Assembly: GCA_964544965.1 (NCBI GenBank)
Contig: CAZJED010000025.1
Span: 1 to 22,343 of the forward strand
Direction: 5' to 3'
DNA from: UBA11869 sp964544965
GTDB lineage: Bacteria > Pseudomonadota > Gammaproteobacteria > Eutrophobiales > Eutrophobiaceae
DNA: 22,343 nucleotides
Shown here: positions 1 through 7,677 of the stretch, in pieces
How positions within the stretch are numbered: position 1 is the stretch's first letter
How the letters are laid out: each line of letters starts with the position of its first letter
Made by a program: the position numbers and the translations under genes
The notes under the pieces: generated by a model
Told to the model about the DNA's origin: nothing
The model's input: the letters and a program-made list of their open reading frames with translations, nothing else
Database searches by the model: none

Positions 1-1245
1 GAAATTCCTCAAAGATCTTTATTTGCTAGAAAAAATTATTTTTATCCCGATCTACCAAAAGGATATCAAATTAGTCAATTTGAATTGCCGATTGTTGGTA
101 ATGGATATATTAAAATAAAAATAAACGATAATGAAGATAAAATAATTAGAATTACTAGAGCGCATCTTGAAGAAGATGCTGGAAAATCAAACCATGATGA
201 ATTTAAAGGACAAACTGGAATTGATCTAAATCGTGCTGGGAACCCCTTATTAGAAATTGTATCAGAACCAGACATGAATAATGCTAAAGAGGCGATTAGT
301 TATTTGAAAAAAATACATTCTCTTGTTCGTTATCTAAAAATTAGTGATGGAAATATGCAGGAGGGTTCATTTCGCTGTGATGCAAATATTTCTATAAAAG
401 AAAAGAATCGGAAGGAATTGGGTACAAGAACAGAAATAAAAAATCTTAATTCTTTTAAGTTTATTGAAGCAGCTATTAATTACGAAGTTGAACGTCAAAT
501 TAGTTTGGTTGAATCCGGTGAATTAGTAACACAAGAAACTCGTCTTTATGATTCTAATAAAAATGAAACACGTTCAATGCGTAGTAAAGAAGAAGCTAAT
601 GATTATAGATATTTCCCGGATCCTGATCTGCTTCCCATTTTAATTTCAGATGAAATAAAAACAAAAGTAAAAGAATCGATTCCAGAATTACCAGATGCTA
701 AACGTAATCGTTACCAAAATGAATTGGGACTCTCAGAATATGATAGCAACAATTTAACAACTAACCCTGACATAGCAAATTATTTTGAGGAAATGATTAG
801 AATTGTGGATGATGATGCAAAATTGTGTGCAAATTGGGTTATGGGAGACTTATCAGCATCTTTAAACAAAGAAAATATAGGTATAAAAAATAGTCCAGTA
901 TCTGCAAAAATGCTCGGAGATATGATTAATCTAATTAAAGATAAAGTAATCTCAGGAAAAATAGCAAAAATAGTATTTACAGCAATGTGGAATAATGAGG
1001 GTGATGCTATCTCGATCATTAAAAACAAGGATCTCGAGCAAGTAACCGATTCTAATGAAATCGAGAAGTTAATAAATGATATTATTTCAAAAAACGTTTC
1101 GCAAGTTGAACGATATAAAAATTCATCGCCTGAAAAAAAGAAAAAAATGATTGGTTTTTTTGTTGGACAGATTATGAAAAAATCAAAAGGAAAAGCTAAC
1201 CCAAAACAGGTTAATGAGTTATTAGAAGAAAAATTAGAAGGCTAG
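1..1245 (+). CDS. gatB: Aspartyl/glutamyl-tRNA amidotransferase subunit B (5' truncated by window edge)
   Basis: GatB is the kinase/transamidase subunit of GatCAB, which converts misacylated Glu-tRNA(Gln) and/or Asp-tRNA(Asn) to the correct amide using ammonia delivered by GatA. The frame is open from base 1, so the gene begins before the window; 414 residues are visible, and by comparison with the usual length of about 480 roughly 70 N-terminal residues are missing. Visible family marks are FARKNYFYPDLPKGYQISQ at the start, EGSFRCDANIS in the middle, LGTRTEIKNLNSF, then DYRYFPDPDL, followed by the helical and YqeY-like tail domains ending in ANPKQVNELLEEKLEG. It ends in TAG at 1243-1245, directly against the stop of rplQ on the other strand. 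Its presence suggests indirect amidation of at least one tRNA in this organism (inference). gatA and gatC would be expected upstream but are not in view. Confidence 0.96.
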   Translation, partial: EIPQRSLFARKNYFYPDLPKGYQISQFELPIVGNGYIKIKINDNEDKIIRITRAHLEEDAGKSNHDEFKGQTGIDLNRAGNPLLEIVSEPDMNNAKEAISYLKKIHSLVRYLKISDGNMQEGSFRCDANISIKEKNRKELGTRTEIKNLNSFKFIEAAINYEVERQISLVESGELVTQETRLYDSNKNETRSMRSKEEANDYRYFPDPDLLPILISDEIKTKVKESIPELPDAKRNRYQNELGLSEYDSNNLTTNPDIANYFEEMIRIVDDDAKLCANWVMGDLSASLNKENIGIKNSPVSAKMLGDMINLIKDKVISGKIAKIVFTAMWNNEGDAISIIKNKDLEQVTDSNEIEKLINDIISKNVSQVERYKNSSPEKKKKMIGFFVGQIMKKSKGKANPKQVNELLEEKLEG

Positions 1246-1635
1246 CTATTGCTCAGTTGGCTCATCACCTGATAATTTTGGCCTATCCACTAATTCGACA
1301 ATTGCCATTGCTGCTTTATCGCCAGTTCGGAAACCACATTTTAATATACGCAAATAACCGCCTGGTCGTTCTTTATACCTAGGACCAATTTCATTAAATA
1401 ATTTTGTAACAATATCTCTGTTACGAAGACGAGAAAATGCCAAACGCCTTTTTGCCACATTATCATTCTTTGCCATTGTAATTAATGGTTCAGCAATGCG
1501 ACGTAACTCCTTCGCTTTCGGCAAAGTAGTTTTAATAATTTCATGCTCTATTAATGACACAGCCATATTTCTAAACATAGCCTTACGATGCGAACTATTA
1601 CGGTTTAATTTTCTACCACTTTCACGATGACGCAT
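1246..1635 (-). CDS. rplQ: 50S ribosomal protein L17
   Basis: L17 is a large-subunit protein near the exit-tunnel side of the 50S. The 129-residue product opens with the family signature MRHRESGRKLNRNSSHRKAM and carries LITMAKNDNVAKRRLAFSRLR in the middle; the family is about 127 residues in gammaproteobacteria. The ATG at 1633-1635 matches the conserved N-terminus. It is the last gene of the alpha block, 21 bp after rpoA, and its TAG stop at 1248-1246 abuts the TAG of convergent gatB with no intergenic base. No terminator lies between them, so the long r-protein transcript must end inside gatB sequence or by Rho (inference). Confidence 0.98.
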   Translation of the reverse strand: MRHRESGRKLNRNSSHRKAMFRNMAVSLIEHEIIKTTLPKAKELRRIAEPLITMAKNDNVAKRRLAFSRLRNRDIVTKLFNEIGPRYKERPGGYLRILKCGFRTGDKAAMAIVELVDRPKLSGDEPTEQ

Positions 1636-1656
1636 TACTTTCCTTCCCTCTAAAAA

Positions 1657-2664
1657 TTATGCTGAAGCACTTTCTTGATTATTAAATCCTACTGGTGGCC
1701 AATCATCTAAATGCATTCCCAAAGATAAACCTCGCGAAGCGAGAATATCTTTTATTTCTGTCAATGACTTTTTACCTAGATTTGGTGTTTTTAGAAGTTC
1801 GGATTCTGTACGCTGAATTAAATCTCCAATATAGTAAATACTTTCTGCTTTTAAACAATTCGCAGAACGCACGGTTAACTCGAGATCATCAACTGGTCTA
1901 AGCAAAATCGGATCGACTTCTGGCTCGCTACTCTTACTTGCCTCAATAGCCTCTTCTGCTTCAAGATCAACAAAAACAACTAATTGTTTACGCAACTCTG
2001 TAGCTGCTTCACGAATTGCGTTTTCTGGATCAATTGTTCCATCCGTCTCTAAATCTAAAATTAACTTATCTAAATCCGTCCGTTGTTCAACTCGTGCATT
2101 TCCCACATCATAGGAAACACGAGTAACAGGGCTAAATGAAGCATCTAATTTTATTTTTCCAATAGTTTGCTCGGGGTCATCTTTGCCTCCGACAATAACT
2201 GGTTTATAACCCCTGCCACGAGCGACCTTCATAACCAGACTTAATTGACCGGCCTTTGTTAAATTTGCGATTGGATGTTCAGGATTAGCTATCTCAACAT
2301 CATGATCAACAGTAATATCGCTCGCTCGCACCTCCCCAGGGCCACTCTTTTTCAAGGTTAGTGTTGCCTCATCCTTTGAATGCATAAGTATTGCAAGACC
2401 CTTAAGATTAAGAATAATATCAGTAACATCTTCTTGAACCCCTTCCATGGTTGTATATTCATGCAATACTTCTGGTTCTATAATTTCAAGTTCGGTAACA
2501 GCACAGCCTGGCATTGATGATAATAAAACCCGGCGTAATGCGTTGCCAAGAGTATGCCCAAAACCTCTTTCGAGTGGTTCAATAATAATTTTTGCTGAAG
2601 TATTACTAATTACCTTTACTTCACATTTATTCGGTTTTAACAATTCTTTAATTATTGTCGACAT
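1657..2664 (-). CDS. rpoA: DNA-directed RNA polymerase subunit alpha
   Basis: The alpha subunit dimerises to start RNA polymerase assembly and contacts UP elements and activators. The product is 335 residues (E. coli 329). Residues 1 to about 235 are the N-terminal assembly domain, with GFGHTLGNALRRVLLSSMPG at 34-53. A linker rich in Glu and Ser (about 236-250) leads to the C-terminal domain, where TVRSANCLKAES places the UP-element arginine at 266 and TPNLGKKSLTEIKDILASRG forms the helix-hairpin-helix. It ends LGMHLDDWPP, a variant of the LGMRLENWPP seen in E. coli. The gene sits 24 bp after rpsD and 21 bp before rplQ, the standard alpha-operon order. Confidence 0.99.
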   Translation of the reverse strand: MSTIIKELLKPNKCEVKVISNTSAKIIIEPLERGFGHTLGNALRRVLLSSMPGCAVTELEIIEPEVLHEYTTMEGVQEDVTDIILNLKGLAILMHSKDEATLTLKKSGPGEVRASDITVDHDVEIANPEHPIANLTKAGQLSLVMKVARGRGYKPVIVGGKDDPEQTIGKIKLDASFSPVTRVSYDVGNARVEQRTDLDKLILDLETDGTIDPENAIREAATELRKQLVVFVDLEAEEAIEASKSSEPEVDPILLRPVDDLELTVRSANCLKAESIYYIGDLIQRTESELLKTPNLGKKSLTEIKDILASRGLSLGMHLDDWPPVGFNNQESASA

Positions 2665-2688
2665 ACGTGATAATCCTCCACACGTTAA

Positions 2689-3309
2689 TTACTTAGAATA
2701 TAATTCTACAACCAACTGTTCGTTAATCTCAGATGGTAACTCGCTTCTATCTGGAATAGATTTGAATACACCTTCCATACCCTTAGGGTTAACCTCAACC
2801 CATTCTGGGAAACCATATTGTTCTGCAACATTTAATGCATCCTTAATTCTTAATTGATTTTTACCTTTTTCTCTAATCGTGATCTTGTCACTAGGTTTTA
2901 CTTGGAAAGACGGTATGTTGACACTTTTATCATTTACCAAAATAGTTCTATGGCTAATCAATTGTCGTGCTTCATTGCGAGTCGAACCAAAACCCATGCG
3001 GTATACAACGTTATCTAATCGACATTCCAATATTTGAAGTAAATTTTCACCAGTTGAACCCTTTTGCCGAGCTGCTTCTTTATAATATTTACGAAACTGC
3101 CTTTCCAAAACACCATAAATACGACGTAATTTTTGTTTTTCTCTAAGCTGTAAAGCATAGTCGGACATCCTGCCTGGACGTGTACTACCCATCCCAGGTG
3201 TCTTATCAATTTGACATTTTGTCTCTATTGGTCTGGCACGACTTTTTAAAAATAAGTCCGTGCCTTCGCGGCGACTAAGTTTACATTTTGGTCCAAGATA
3301 ACGTGCCAT
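2689..3309 (-). CDS. rpsD: 30S ribosomal protein S4
   Basis: S4 is a primary 16S rRNA binder that starts assembly of the 30S body, and in E. coli it is the translational repressor of the alpha operon. The 206-residue product has the same length as the E. coli protein and begins MARYLGPKCKLSRREGTDLF; REKQKLRRIYGVLERQFRKYY and the S4 RNA-binding domain around residues 95-155 (LDNVVYRMGFGSTRNEARQL) follow, and it ends INEQLVVELYSK. The paired cysteines of zinc-binding S4 proteins are absent, so this is the zinc-free form. It lies 15 bp after rpsK and 24 bp before rpoA. Confidence 0.99.
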   Translation of the reverse strand: MARYLGPKCKLSRREGTDLFLKSRARPIETKCQIDKTPGMGSTRPGRMSDYALQLREKQKLRRIYGVLERQFRKYYKEAARQKGSTGENLLQILECRLDNVVYRMGFGSTRNEARQLISHRTILVNDKSVNIPSFQVKPSDKITIREKGKNQLRIKDALNVAEQYGFPEWVEVNPKGMEGVFKSIPDRSELPSEINEQLVVELYSK

Positions 3310-3324
3310 AAATAAACTCCTAAA

Positions 3325-3714
3325 TTAAACCCGACGCCTTTTTGGCGGACGACATCCGTTATGAGGAATTGGGGTAACATCTGTAATATTTGTAATTTTA
3401 AATCCAACGGTATTAAGAGCCCTAACCGCAGATTCACGTCCCGGACCAGGGCCTTTTACAAAGACCTCTAAATTTTGCAGACCAAATTCTTTCGCCATTT
3501 CGCCTGCTTTTTGAGATGCAATTTGTGCTGCAAAAGGAGTACTTTTACGCGAACCCCTGAAACCACTTCCGCCTGAGGTAGCCCACGAAAGCGTATTACC
3601 TTCCCGATCAGTTATTGTGATAATGGTATTATTAAAAGAAGCATGAATATGCGCTATACCATCTAAAACATTTCTCTTTGTTTTCTTACGACTCTTTGGT
3701 GCTATTTTTGCCAT
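3325..3714 (-). CDS. rpsK: 30S ribosomal protein S11
   Basis: S11 sits on the 30S platform near the mRNA exit and the Shine-Dalgarno helix. The product is 129 residues, as in E. coli. It shows IAHIHASFNNTIITITDREG near the N-terminus, WATSGGSGFRGSRKSTPFAA in the middle and the conserved C-terminus VKGPGPGRESAVRAL, then TDVTPIPHNGCRPPKRRRV. The start ATG at 3712-3714 gives the expected MAK. The gene is 21 bp after rpsM and 15 bp before rpsD within the alpha block. Nothing about it is unusual. Confidence 0.99.
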   Translation of the reverse strand: MAKIAPKSRKKTKRNVLDGIAHIHASFNNTIITITDREGNTLSWATSGGSGFRGSRKSTPFAAQIASQKAGEMAKEFGLQNLEVFVKGPGPGRESAVRALNTVGFKITNITDVTPIPHNGCRPPKRRRV

Positions 3715-3735
3715 GACTGTATTAAACCTTTTTAA

Positions 3736-4092
3736 TTATTTTTTGATCATCTTCTTTGGGCCCTTACGAGTACGCGCATTAGTACTTGTACGTTGCCCAC
3801 GAACCGGTAATCCTCGACGATGACGTATACCGCGATTTGTACCAAGATCCATTAAACGTTTTATGTTCATAGTAACTTCTCTACGTAAATCGCCTTCAAG
3901 ATTAAATTTACTAACCTCTGCGCGTATATTATCTAAATCAGATTCTGATAACTGATTAACTTTAATCGAATATTTCAAATCTAATGAATCACAAATATTT
4001 TGAGCTCTAGTTATTCCAATACCATATATATATGTCAAAGCAATATTTAAATGCTTATGATCTGGTATGTTAACCCCTGCGATACGTGCCAT
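3736..4092 (-). CDS. rpsM: 30S ribosomal protein S13
   Basis: S13 lies in the head of the 30S and forms intersubunit bridges with L5 and 23S rRNA; its basic tail reaches the tRNA sites. The product is 118 residues, as in E. coli, starting MARIAGVNIPDHKHLNIALT and ending with the arginine-rich RGLPVRGQRTSTNARTRKGP. It is the first gene of the alpha block. Only 25 bp separate it from rpmJ, which is too short for the roughly 100-nt S4-binding pseudoknot that precedes rpsM in E. coli. Confidence 0.99.
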   Translation of the reverse strand: MARIAGVNIPDHKHLNIALTYIYGIGITRAQNICDSLDLKYSIKVNQLSESDLDNIRAEVSKFNLEGDLRREVTMNIKRLMDLGTNRGIRHRRGLPVRGQRTSTNARTRKGPKKMIKK

Positions 4093-4117
4093 TATTTTGT
4101 AATCCTCATTATTTATT

Positions 4118-4231
4118 TTATCCTTGACGCTGTTTGTGGCGAGGGTCAGAACAAATTACCCGTATGACCCGATTACGTCTAATTATCCTACAATTACGAC
4201 AAATTCTTTTGACTGATGCTCTAACTTTCAT
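4118..4231 (-). CDS. rpmJ: 50S ribosomal protein L36 (zinc-binding form)
   Basis: This 37-codon gene begins at the ATG of 4229-4231 and stops with TAA at 4120-4118. Its translation starts MKVRASVKRICRNCRIIRR and ends VICSDPRHKQRQG, which is the L36 family throughout. The ligands CxxC (Cys11, Cys14), a third Cys near 27 and the His near 32 are all present, so this is the zinc-ribbon (C+) paralogue rather than the zinc-free form made under zinc starvation. It lies 29 bp after secY and 25 bp before rpsM, its classical position at the spc/alpha boundary. Confidence 0.97.
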   Translation of the reverse strand: MKVRASVKRICRNCRIIRRNRVIRVICSDPRHKQRQG

Positions 4232-4260
4232 ATTTTTTCTCTCGTATTCGTTAACTAAGG

Positions 4261-5604
4261 TTAACGTCTGCCATGCCCTTTAAGATTTGCTTTTTTCATA
4301 AGCCCCTCATATTGATGAGACATTAAATGGGATTGTATTTGTGACATGAAATCCATAACAACTACAACAATAATTAAAAGTGATGTTCCTCCAAAATAAA
4401 ATGGGACATTAAATTTGACTATTAAAAATTCGGGTAACAAACAAACACATGTTATATAAATAGCGCCTGCAAGAGTTAATTTTGTTAAAACCTTATCAAG
4501 ATAGTTGGCTGTTTGTTCTCCGGGTCGCATGCCCGGAATAAAAGCTCCCGATTTTTTTAGATTATCGGCGGTTTCGCGTGGATCAAACACCATGGCTGTA
4601 TAGAAAAAACAGAAGAAAATTATCCCTGCTGCATAACACATCACGTAAATTGGTTGGCCCGGCGATAATGTTGTTGCAAAATCCTTTAACCAATTCATGC
4701 CTTCAGTTTGACTAAACCAACCAGCTATCGTGGCAGGAAATAATATTAAGCTTGAAGCGAATATGGGAGGTATAACGCCTGCCATATTTAATTTTAATGG
4801 TAAATGGCTCGACTGACCGCCATACATTTTTCTGCCAACTTGCCGCTTTGCATAATTAACAGTTATTCGTCTTTGGCCTCTTTCAACAAAAACAACAAAA
4901 CCCGTTACCGCAATTGCTACAGCAAATAAGGCAAAAACAGCCAATAAGTGCATCTCGCCTGTTCTAGATAACTCAAGTGTCCCGCCAATTGCAGATGGTA
5001 AACCCGCGACAATACCAGCAAAAATTATCAAAGAAATGCCGTTCCCGACTCCTCGCTCCGTTATTTGTTCGCCCAACCAAACTAAAAACATTGTTCCAGT
5101 TACTAAAGTGGTAATAGCTACAACTCTGAAACCAACTCCCGGATCGATAACAACAGCTTGCCCAGCAGCTTGTTGCCCCTCCAAAGCAATCGCAACACCA
5201 AAAGCTTGAAATGTTGCCAAAAATACAGTGCCGTACCGTGTATATTGCGTAATCTTTCTTCGTCCTGATTCACCTTCTTTTTTAAGCTGTTTTAATTTCG
5301 GATCAACAACTGATAACAATTGCATAATAATTGAAGAAGAAATATATGGCATAATTCCAAGAGCCACTACTGAAAAACGTTGCAGTGCTCCGCCGGAGAA
5401 CATATTAAACATATCTAATATAGTTCCACGCTGCTGATTGAATAATTCAGCTAATGCGATAGGGTTAATTCCCGGAACTGGAATATGTGTTGCGATTCTA
5501 TAAACAAATAAAGCAACCAAAACAAAAAAAAGTCTTTGTCTTAATTCTTTTAATTGCCCGAGTCCTGCAAGCCCTCCAGGAATTGCTGTATTTGATGCTG
5601 CCAT
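4261..5604 (-). CDS. secY: Preprotein translocase channel subunit SecY
   Basis: SecY forms the protein-conducting pore of the SecYEG translocon in the cytoplasmic membrane. The 447-residue product (E. coli 443) has about ten hydrophobic segments, beginning with LFFVLVALFVYRIATHIPVP after a short cytoplasmic N-terminus. GIMPYISSSIIMQLL at 83-97 is the conserved TM2b/lateral-gate region, and PGMRPGEQT near 358-365 carries the cytosolic-loop arginine (360) needed for SecA-driven transport. It ends MKKANLKGHGRR, the conserved C-terminal contact region. Its ATG directly follows the TAA of rplO with no spacer, so the two are translationally coupled. rpmJ follows after 29 bp. Confidence 0.99.
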   Translation of the reverse strand: MAASNTAIPGGLAGLGQLKELRQRLFFVLVALFVYRIATHIPVPGINPIALAELFNQQRGTILDMFNMFSGGALQRFSVVALGIMPYISSSIIMQLLSVVDPKLKQLKKEGESGRRKITQYTRYGTVFLATFQAFGVAIALEGQQAAGQAVVIDPGVGFRVVAITTLVTGTMFLVWLGEQITERGVGNGISLIIFAGIVAGLPSAIGGTLELSRTGEMHLLAVFALFAVAIAVTGFVVFVERGQRRITVNYAKRQVGRKMYGGQSSHLPLKLNMAGVIPPIFASSLILFPATIAGWFSQTEGMNWLKDFATTLSPGQPIYVMCYAAGIIFFCFFYTAMVFDPRETADNLKKSGAFIPGMRPGEQTANYLDKVLTKLTLAGAIYITCVCLLPEFLIVKFNVPFYFGGTSLLIIVVVVMDFMSQIQSHLMSHQYEGLMKKANLKGHGRR

Positions 5605-6039
5605 TTATTCCTCTACCTTCCCGCCTGCGGTTTCGATAGCGCTTTTTGCACCTTTTGTAGGCATAAGCCCTTTTGTTGTTATTGGTTTTTCTAGTTTCCC
5701 AGACAAAATAATTTTTACATGCTTAATATTTTTATTTATTAATCTCGCTGATTTAAGTGTTTCAATATCAATAATATCCGCGTCTAAATTGGCTAACTCA
5801 TGTAAACGTATTTCCGCTGTAACACGACTAACACGTGAACTAAATCCCACTTTTGGTAAACGCCGTTGTAAAGGCATCTGTCCGCCCTCAAAACCAACCT
5901 TATGATATCCTCCTGCACGTGACTTCTGACCTTTATGTCCACGACCAGCAGTCTTGCCACTAGTTGAACCAATGCCACGTCCAACACGCTTTTGGTTCGA
6001 GGTTGAATCAGGATGAGGTTTAAGTATGTTTAATCGCAT
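5605..6039 (-). CDS. rplO: 50S ribosomal protein L15
   Basis: L15 is a late-assembly 50S protein with a long glycine-rich extension buried in 23S rRNA. The product is 144 residues, equal to E. coli, starting MRLNILKPHPDSTSNQKRVG, with the extension GSTSGKTAGRGHKGQKSRAG and then GFEGGQMPLQRRLPKVGF; the globular C-terminal half is typical. It follows rpmD by 6 bp and abuts secY directly, an arrangement that usually ties SecY synthesis to ribosomal protein output. Confidence 0.99.
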   Translation of the reverse strand: MRLNILKPHPDSTSNQKRVGRGIGSTSGKTAGRGHKGQKSRAGGYHKVGFEGGQMPLQRRLPKVGFSSRVSRVTAEIRLHELANLDADIIDIETLKSARLINKNIKHVKIILSGKLEKPITTKGLMPTKGAKSAIETAGGKVEE

Positions 6040-6045
6040 TAAAAT

Positions 6046-6252
6046 TTAAGCCTCTTCATCGACTGTTAACAAATAATTTACTTTATCAATCATCCCGCGA
6101 TTTTCTGGCGTATCATCAACAATCATACTATGCCCTATCCGACGCAAACCAAGTCCACTAACACAAGATTTATGTTGTCTAGTTCGTCTATTAATACTTT
6201 TAACTAACGTCACTTTTAGTTTACTAGTAGATTTTTTCTTTTTCTTTGCCAT
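6046..6252 (-). CDS. rpmD: 50S ribosomal protein L30
   Basis: L30 is a small 50S protein. The product is 68 residues, longer than the 59 of E. coli. The core LGLRRIGHSMIVDDTPENRG followed by MIDKVNYLLTV is diagnostic. The extra length is at the N-terminus, where a run of five lysines (MAKKKKKSTSKLK) precedes VTLVKS. A later start would lose the family-type MAK opening, and no other start fits the 1-bp spacing from rpsE, so the ATG at 6250-6252 is preferred. rplO follows after 6 bp. Confidence 0.97.
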   Translation of the reverse strand: MAKKKKKSTSKLKVTLVKSINRRTRQHKSCVSGLGLRRIGHSMIVDDTPENRGMIDKVNYLLTVDEEA

Positions 6253-6253
6253 A

Positions 6254-6760
6254 TTAACTAATCACTTCTTTTATTGATTTCCCACGCTTGGCCGCCACAT
6301 AGTCTGGTGAAGACATTGATTCAAGCCCTTTAATAGTAGCGCGAATAACATTAATTGGATTCGTTGATCCAATCGATTTAGCCAAAACATTATTTAAACC
6401 AACCACTTCAAAAACAGCGCGCATTGGGCCGCCGGCAATAATTCCCGTACCTTCCGAAGCTGGCTGCATATAAACTTTAGCCGCACCATATTCGGATGTG
6501 ATTGCATACTGGAGCGTTCCCTCATTTAAGGGTACGAACACCATATTTCGGCGTGCATCTTCCATTGCTTTCTGGATAGCAAGAGGAACTTCACGTGATT
6601 TACCCCGGCCTATACCAATTTTTCCATTACCATCACCAACAACAGTTAATGCTGCAAAACCGAATTGACGTCCGCCCTTAACCACTTTGGCAACTCTATT
6701 AACTGTTACAAGTTTTTCTTGAAGATCTTCGTTTCCTGTTATTGAATTTTCTAATTTCAT
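6254..6760 (-). CDS. rpsE: 30S ribosomal protein S5
   Basis: S5 shapes the decoding region and mRNA entry channel and affects accuracy. The product is 168 residues (E. coli 167). The double-stranded RNA-binding-like domain begins LQEKLVTVNRVAKVVKGGRQ; the following FGFAALTVVGDGNGKIGIG includes the loop where spectinomycin resistance mutations arise in E. coli, here in the ordinary VKGG form. The second domain has MQPASEGTGIIAGGPMRAVF and STNPINVIRATI, and it ends AAKRGKSIKEVIS. The gene is 10 bp after rplR and 1 bp before rpmD. Confidence 0.99.
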   Translation of the reverse strand: MKLENSITGNEDLQEKLVTVNRVAKVVKGGRQFGFAALTVVGDGNGKIGIGRGKSREVPLAIQKAMEDARRNMVFVPLNEGTLQYAITSEYGAAKVYMQPASEGTGIIAGGPMRAVFEVVGLNNVLAKSIGSTNPINVIRATIKGLESMSSPDYVAAKRGKSIKEVIS

Positions 6761-6770
6761 AATTTTTCTC

Positions 6771-7124
6771 TTAGAATTCTAAGCCGTTTTCGCGTGCGGA
6801 ATTTGCTAGCGCTTGAATACGACCATGAAATTTAAATCCCGAACGATCAAACGCAACTTTTTTTATACCAGCTTTTTTAGCGCGCTCTGCTAAAATTCCA
6901 CCTACAACTGTGGCTGCATCAATATTTCCGCTATATTTAATTTTATCCTTAATCTCTTTATCCAAACTTGATGCGCTTACAATAACTTTTGTATTATTTG
7001 ATGAAATGACTTGTGCATAAACATGTCTAGAAGTCTTATGAACACATAAACGATCTATACACTGTCTTTTAATTCTTTCGCGTGTTTTTTTTGCGCGTCT
7101 TAGCCTGTCCGTTTTCTTGCTCAT
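6771..7124 (-). CDS. rplR: 50S ribosomal protein L18
   Basis: L18 binds 5S rRNA together with L5 and brings it into the central protuberance. The product is 117 residues, as in E. coli, with a basic N-terminus (MSKKTDRLRRAKKTRERIKR), the core TSRHVYAQVISSNNTKVIVSA, and the conserved end VAFDRSGFKFHGRIQALANS followed by ARENGLEF. It lies 5 bp after rplF and 10 bp before rpsE, the standard spc order. Confidence 0.99.
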   Translation of the reverse strand: MSKKTDRLRRAKKTRERIKRQCIDRLCVHKTSRHVYAQVISSNNTKVIVSASSLDKEIKDKIKYSGNIDAATVVGGILAERAKKAGIKKVAFDRSGFKFHGRIQALANSARENGLEF

Positions 7125-7129
7125 TTTAA

Positions 7130-7663
7130 CTATGCCTTCTTTGCTTCTTTTCTAACAATTCGTTCATCTAAATACCTAACTCCTTTCCCTTTGTATGGTT
7201 CAGGAGGACGATAAGCTCGTATATTTGCAGCAACTTGTCCTACTAGTTGTTTGTCGCTACCCTTAATTGTAATTTCAGTTTGACTTGGTGTTTCAATTGT
7301 AATCCCTTCGGGAATTTTAAATAAAACAGGATGCGAAAAGCCCAAAGTTAAGTTTAATGTTTTACCTGAAACTGCAGCACGATAACCGACGCCAACAATT
7401 TCAAGTTTTCGCTCAAAACCTTCACTTACGCCTGTTACTATATTTTGAATAAGCGCGCGTGTCGTACCTGATAGTGCTTTAGCAAACTTACTACTACTTT
7501 TGGCAGACGTTTTAAGTGTATTGTCCGCCTGCTCAACCTTAATTAAAGAGTGAACGTTATGAGATAATTCGCCTTTGTTTCCTTTAATTGTCACTAAATT
7601 TCCAACTATATTAACATCGACGCCTGTTGGTATAGTTATTGGATTATTTGCTATTCTCGACAT
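7130..7663 (-). CDS. rplF: 50S ribosomal protein L6
   Basis: L6 sits near the GTPase-associated centre and the sarcin-ricin loop of the 50S. The frame is open further upstream, to 7693 with an alternative ATG, but the family N-terminus MSRIANNPITIP fixes the start at the ATG of 7661-7663, giving 177 residues as in E. coli and a 14-bp gap to rpsH instead of an overlap. Both repeated L6 domains are visible, and the C-terminal motif YRPPEPYKGKGVRYLDE is intact. The Shine-Dalgarno before this ATG is weak, which suggests coupling to rpsH translation (inference). Confidence 0.97.
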   Translation of the reverse strand: MSRIANNPITIPTGVDVNIVGNLVTIKGNKGELSHNVHSLIKVEQADNTLKTSAKSSSKFAKALSGTTRALIQNIVTGVSEGFERKLEIVGVGYRAAVSGKTLNLTLGFSHPVLFKIPEGITIETPSQTEITIKGSDKQLVGQVAANIRAYRPPEPYKGKGVRYLDERIVRKEAKKA

Positions 7664-7677
7664 GGTATTAATCTGCT

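Noticed and set aside
1196..1214. Intrinsic terminator for the rplQ end inside gatB
   Set aside because: Only a 5-6 bp stem with an interrupted T-rich tail; too weak to list as a feature.
2447..2857. 136-codon + strand frame across rpoA and rpsD
   Set aside because: Antisense to two highly conserved genes; codon pattern follows the real genes and the product resembles no family.
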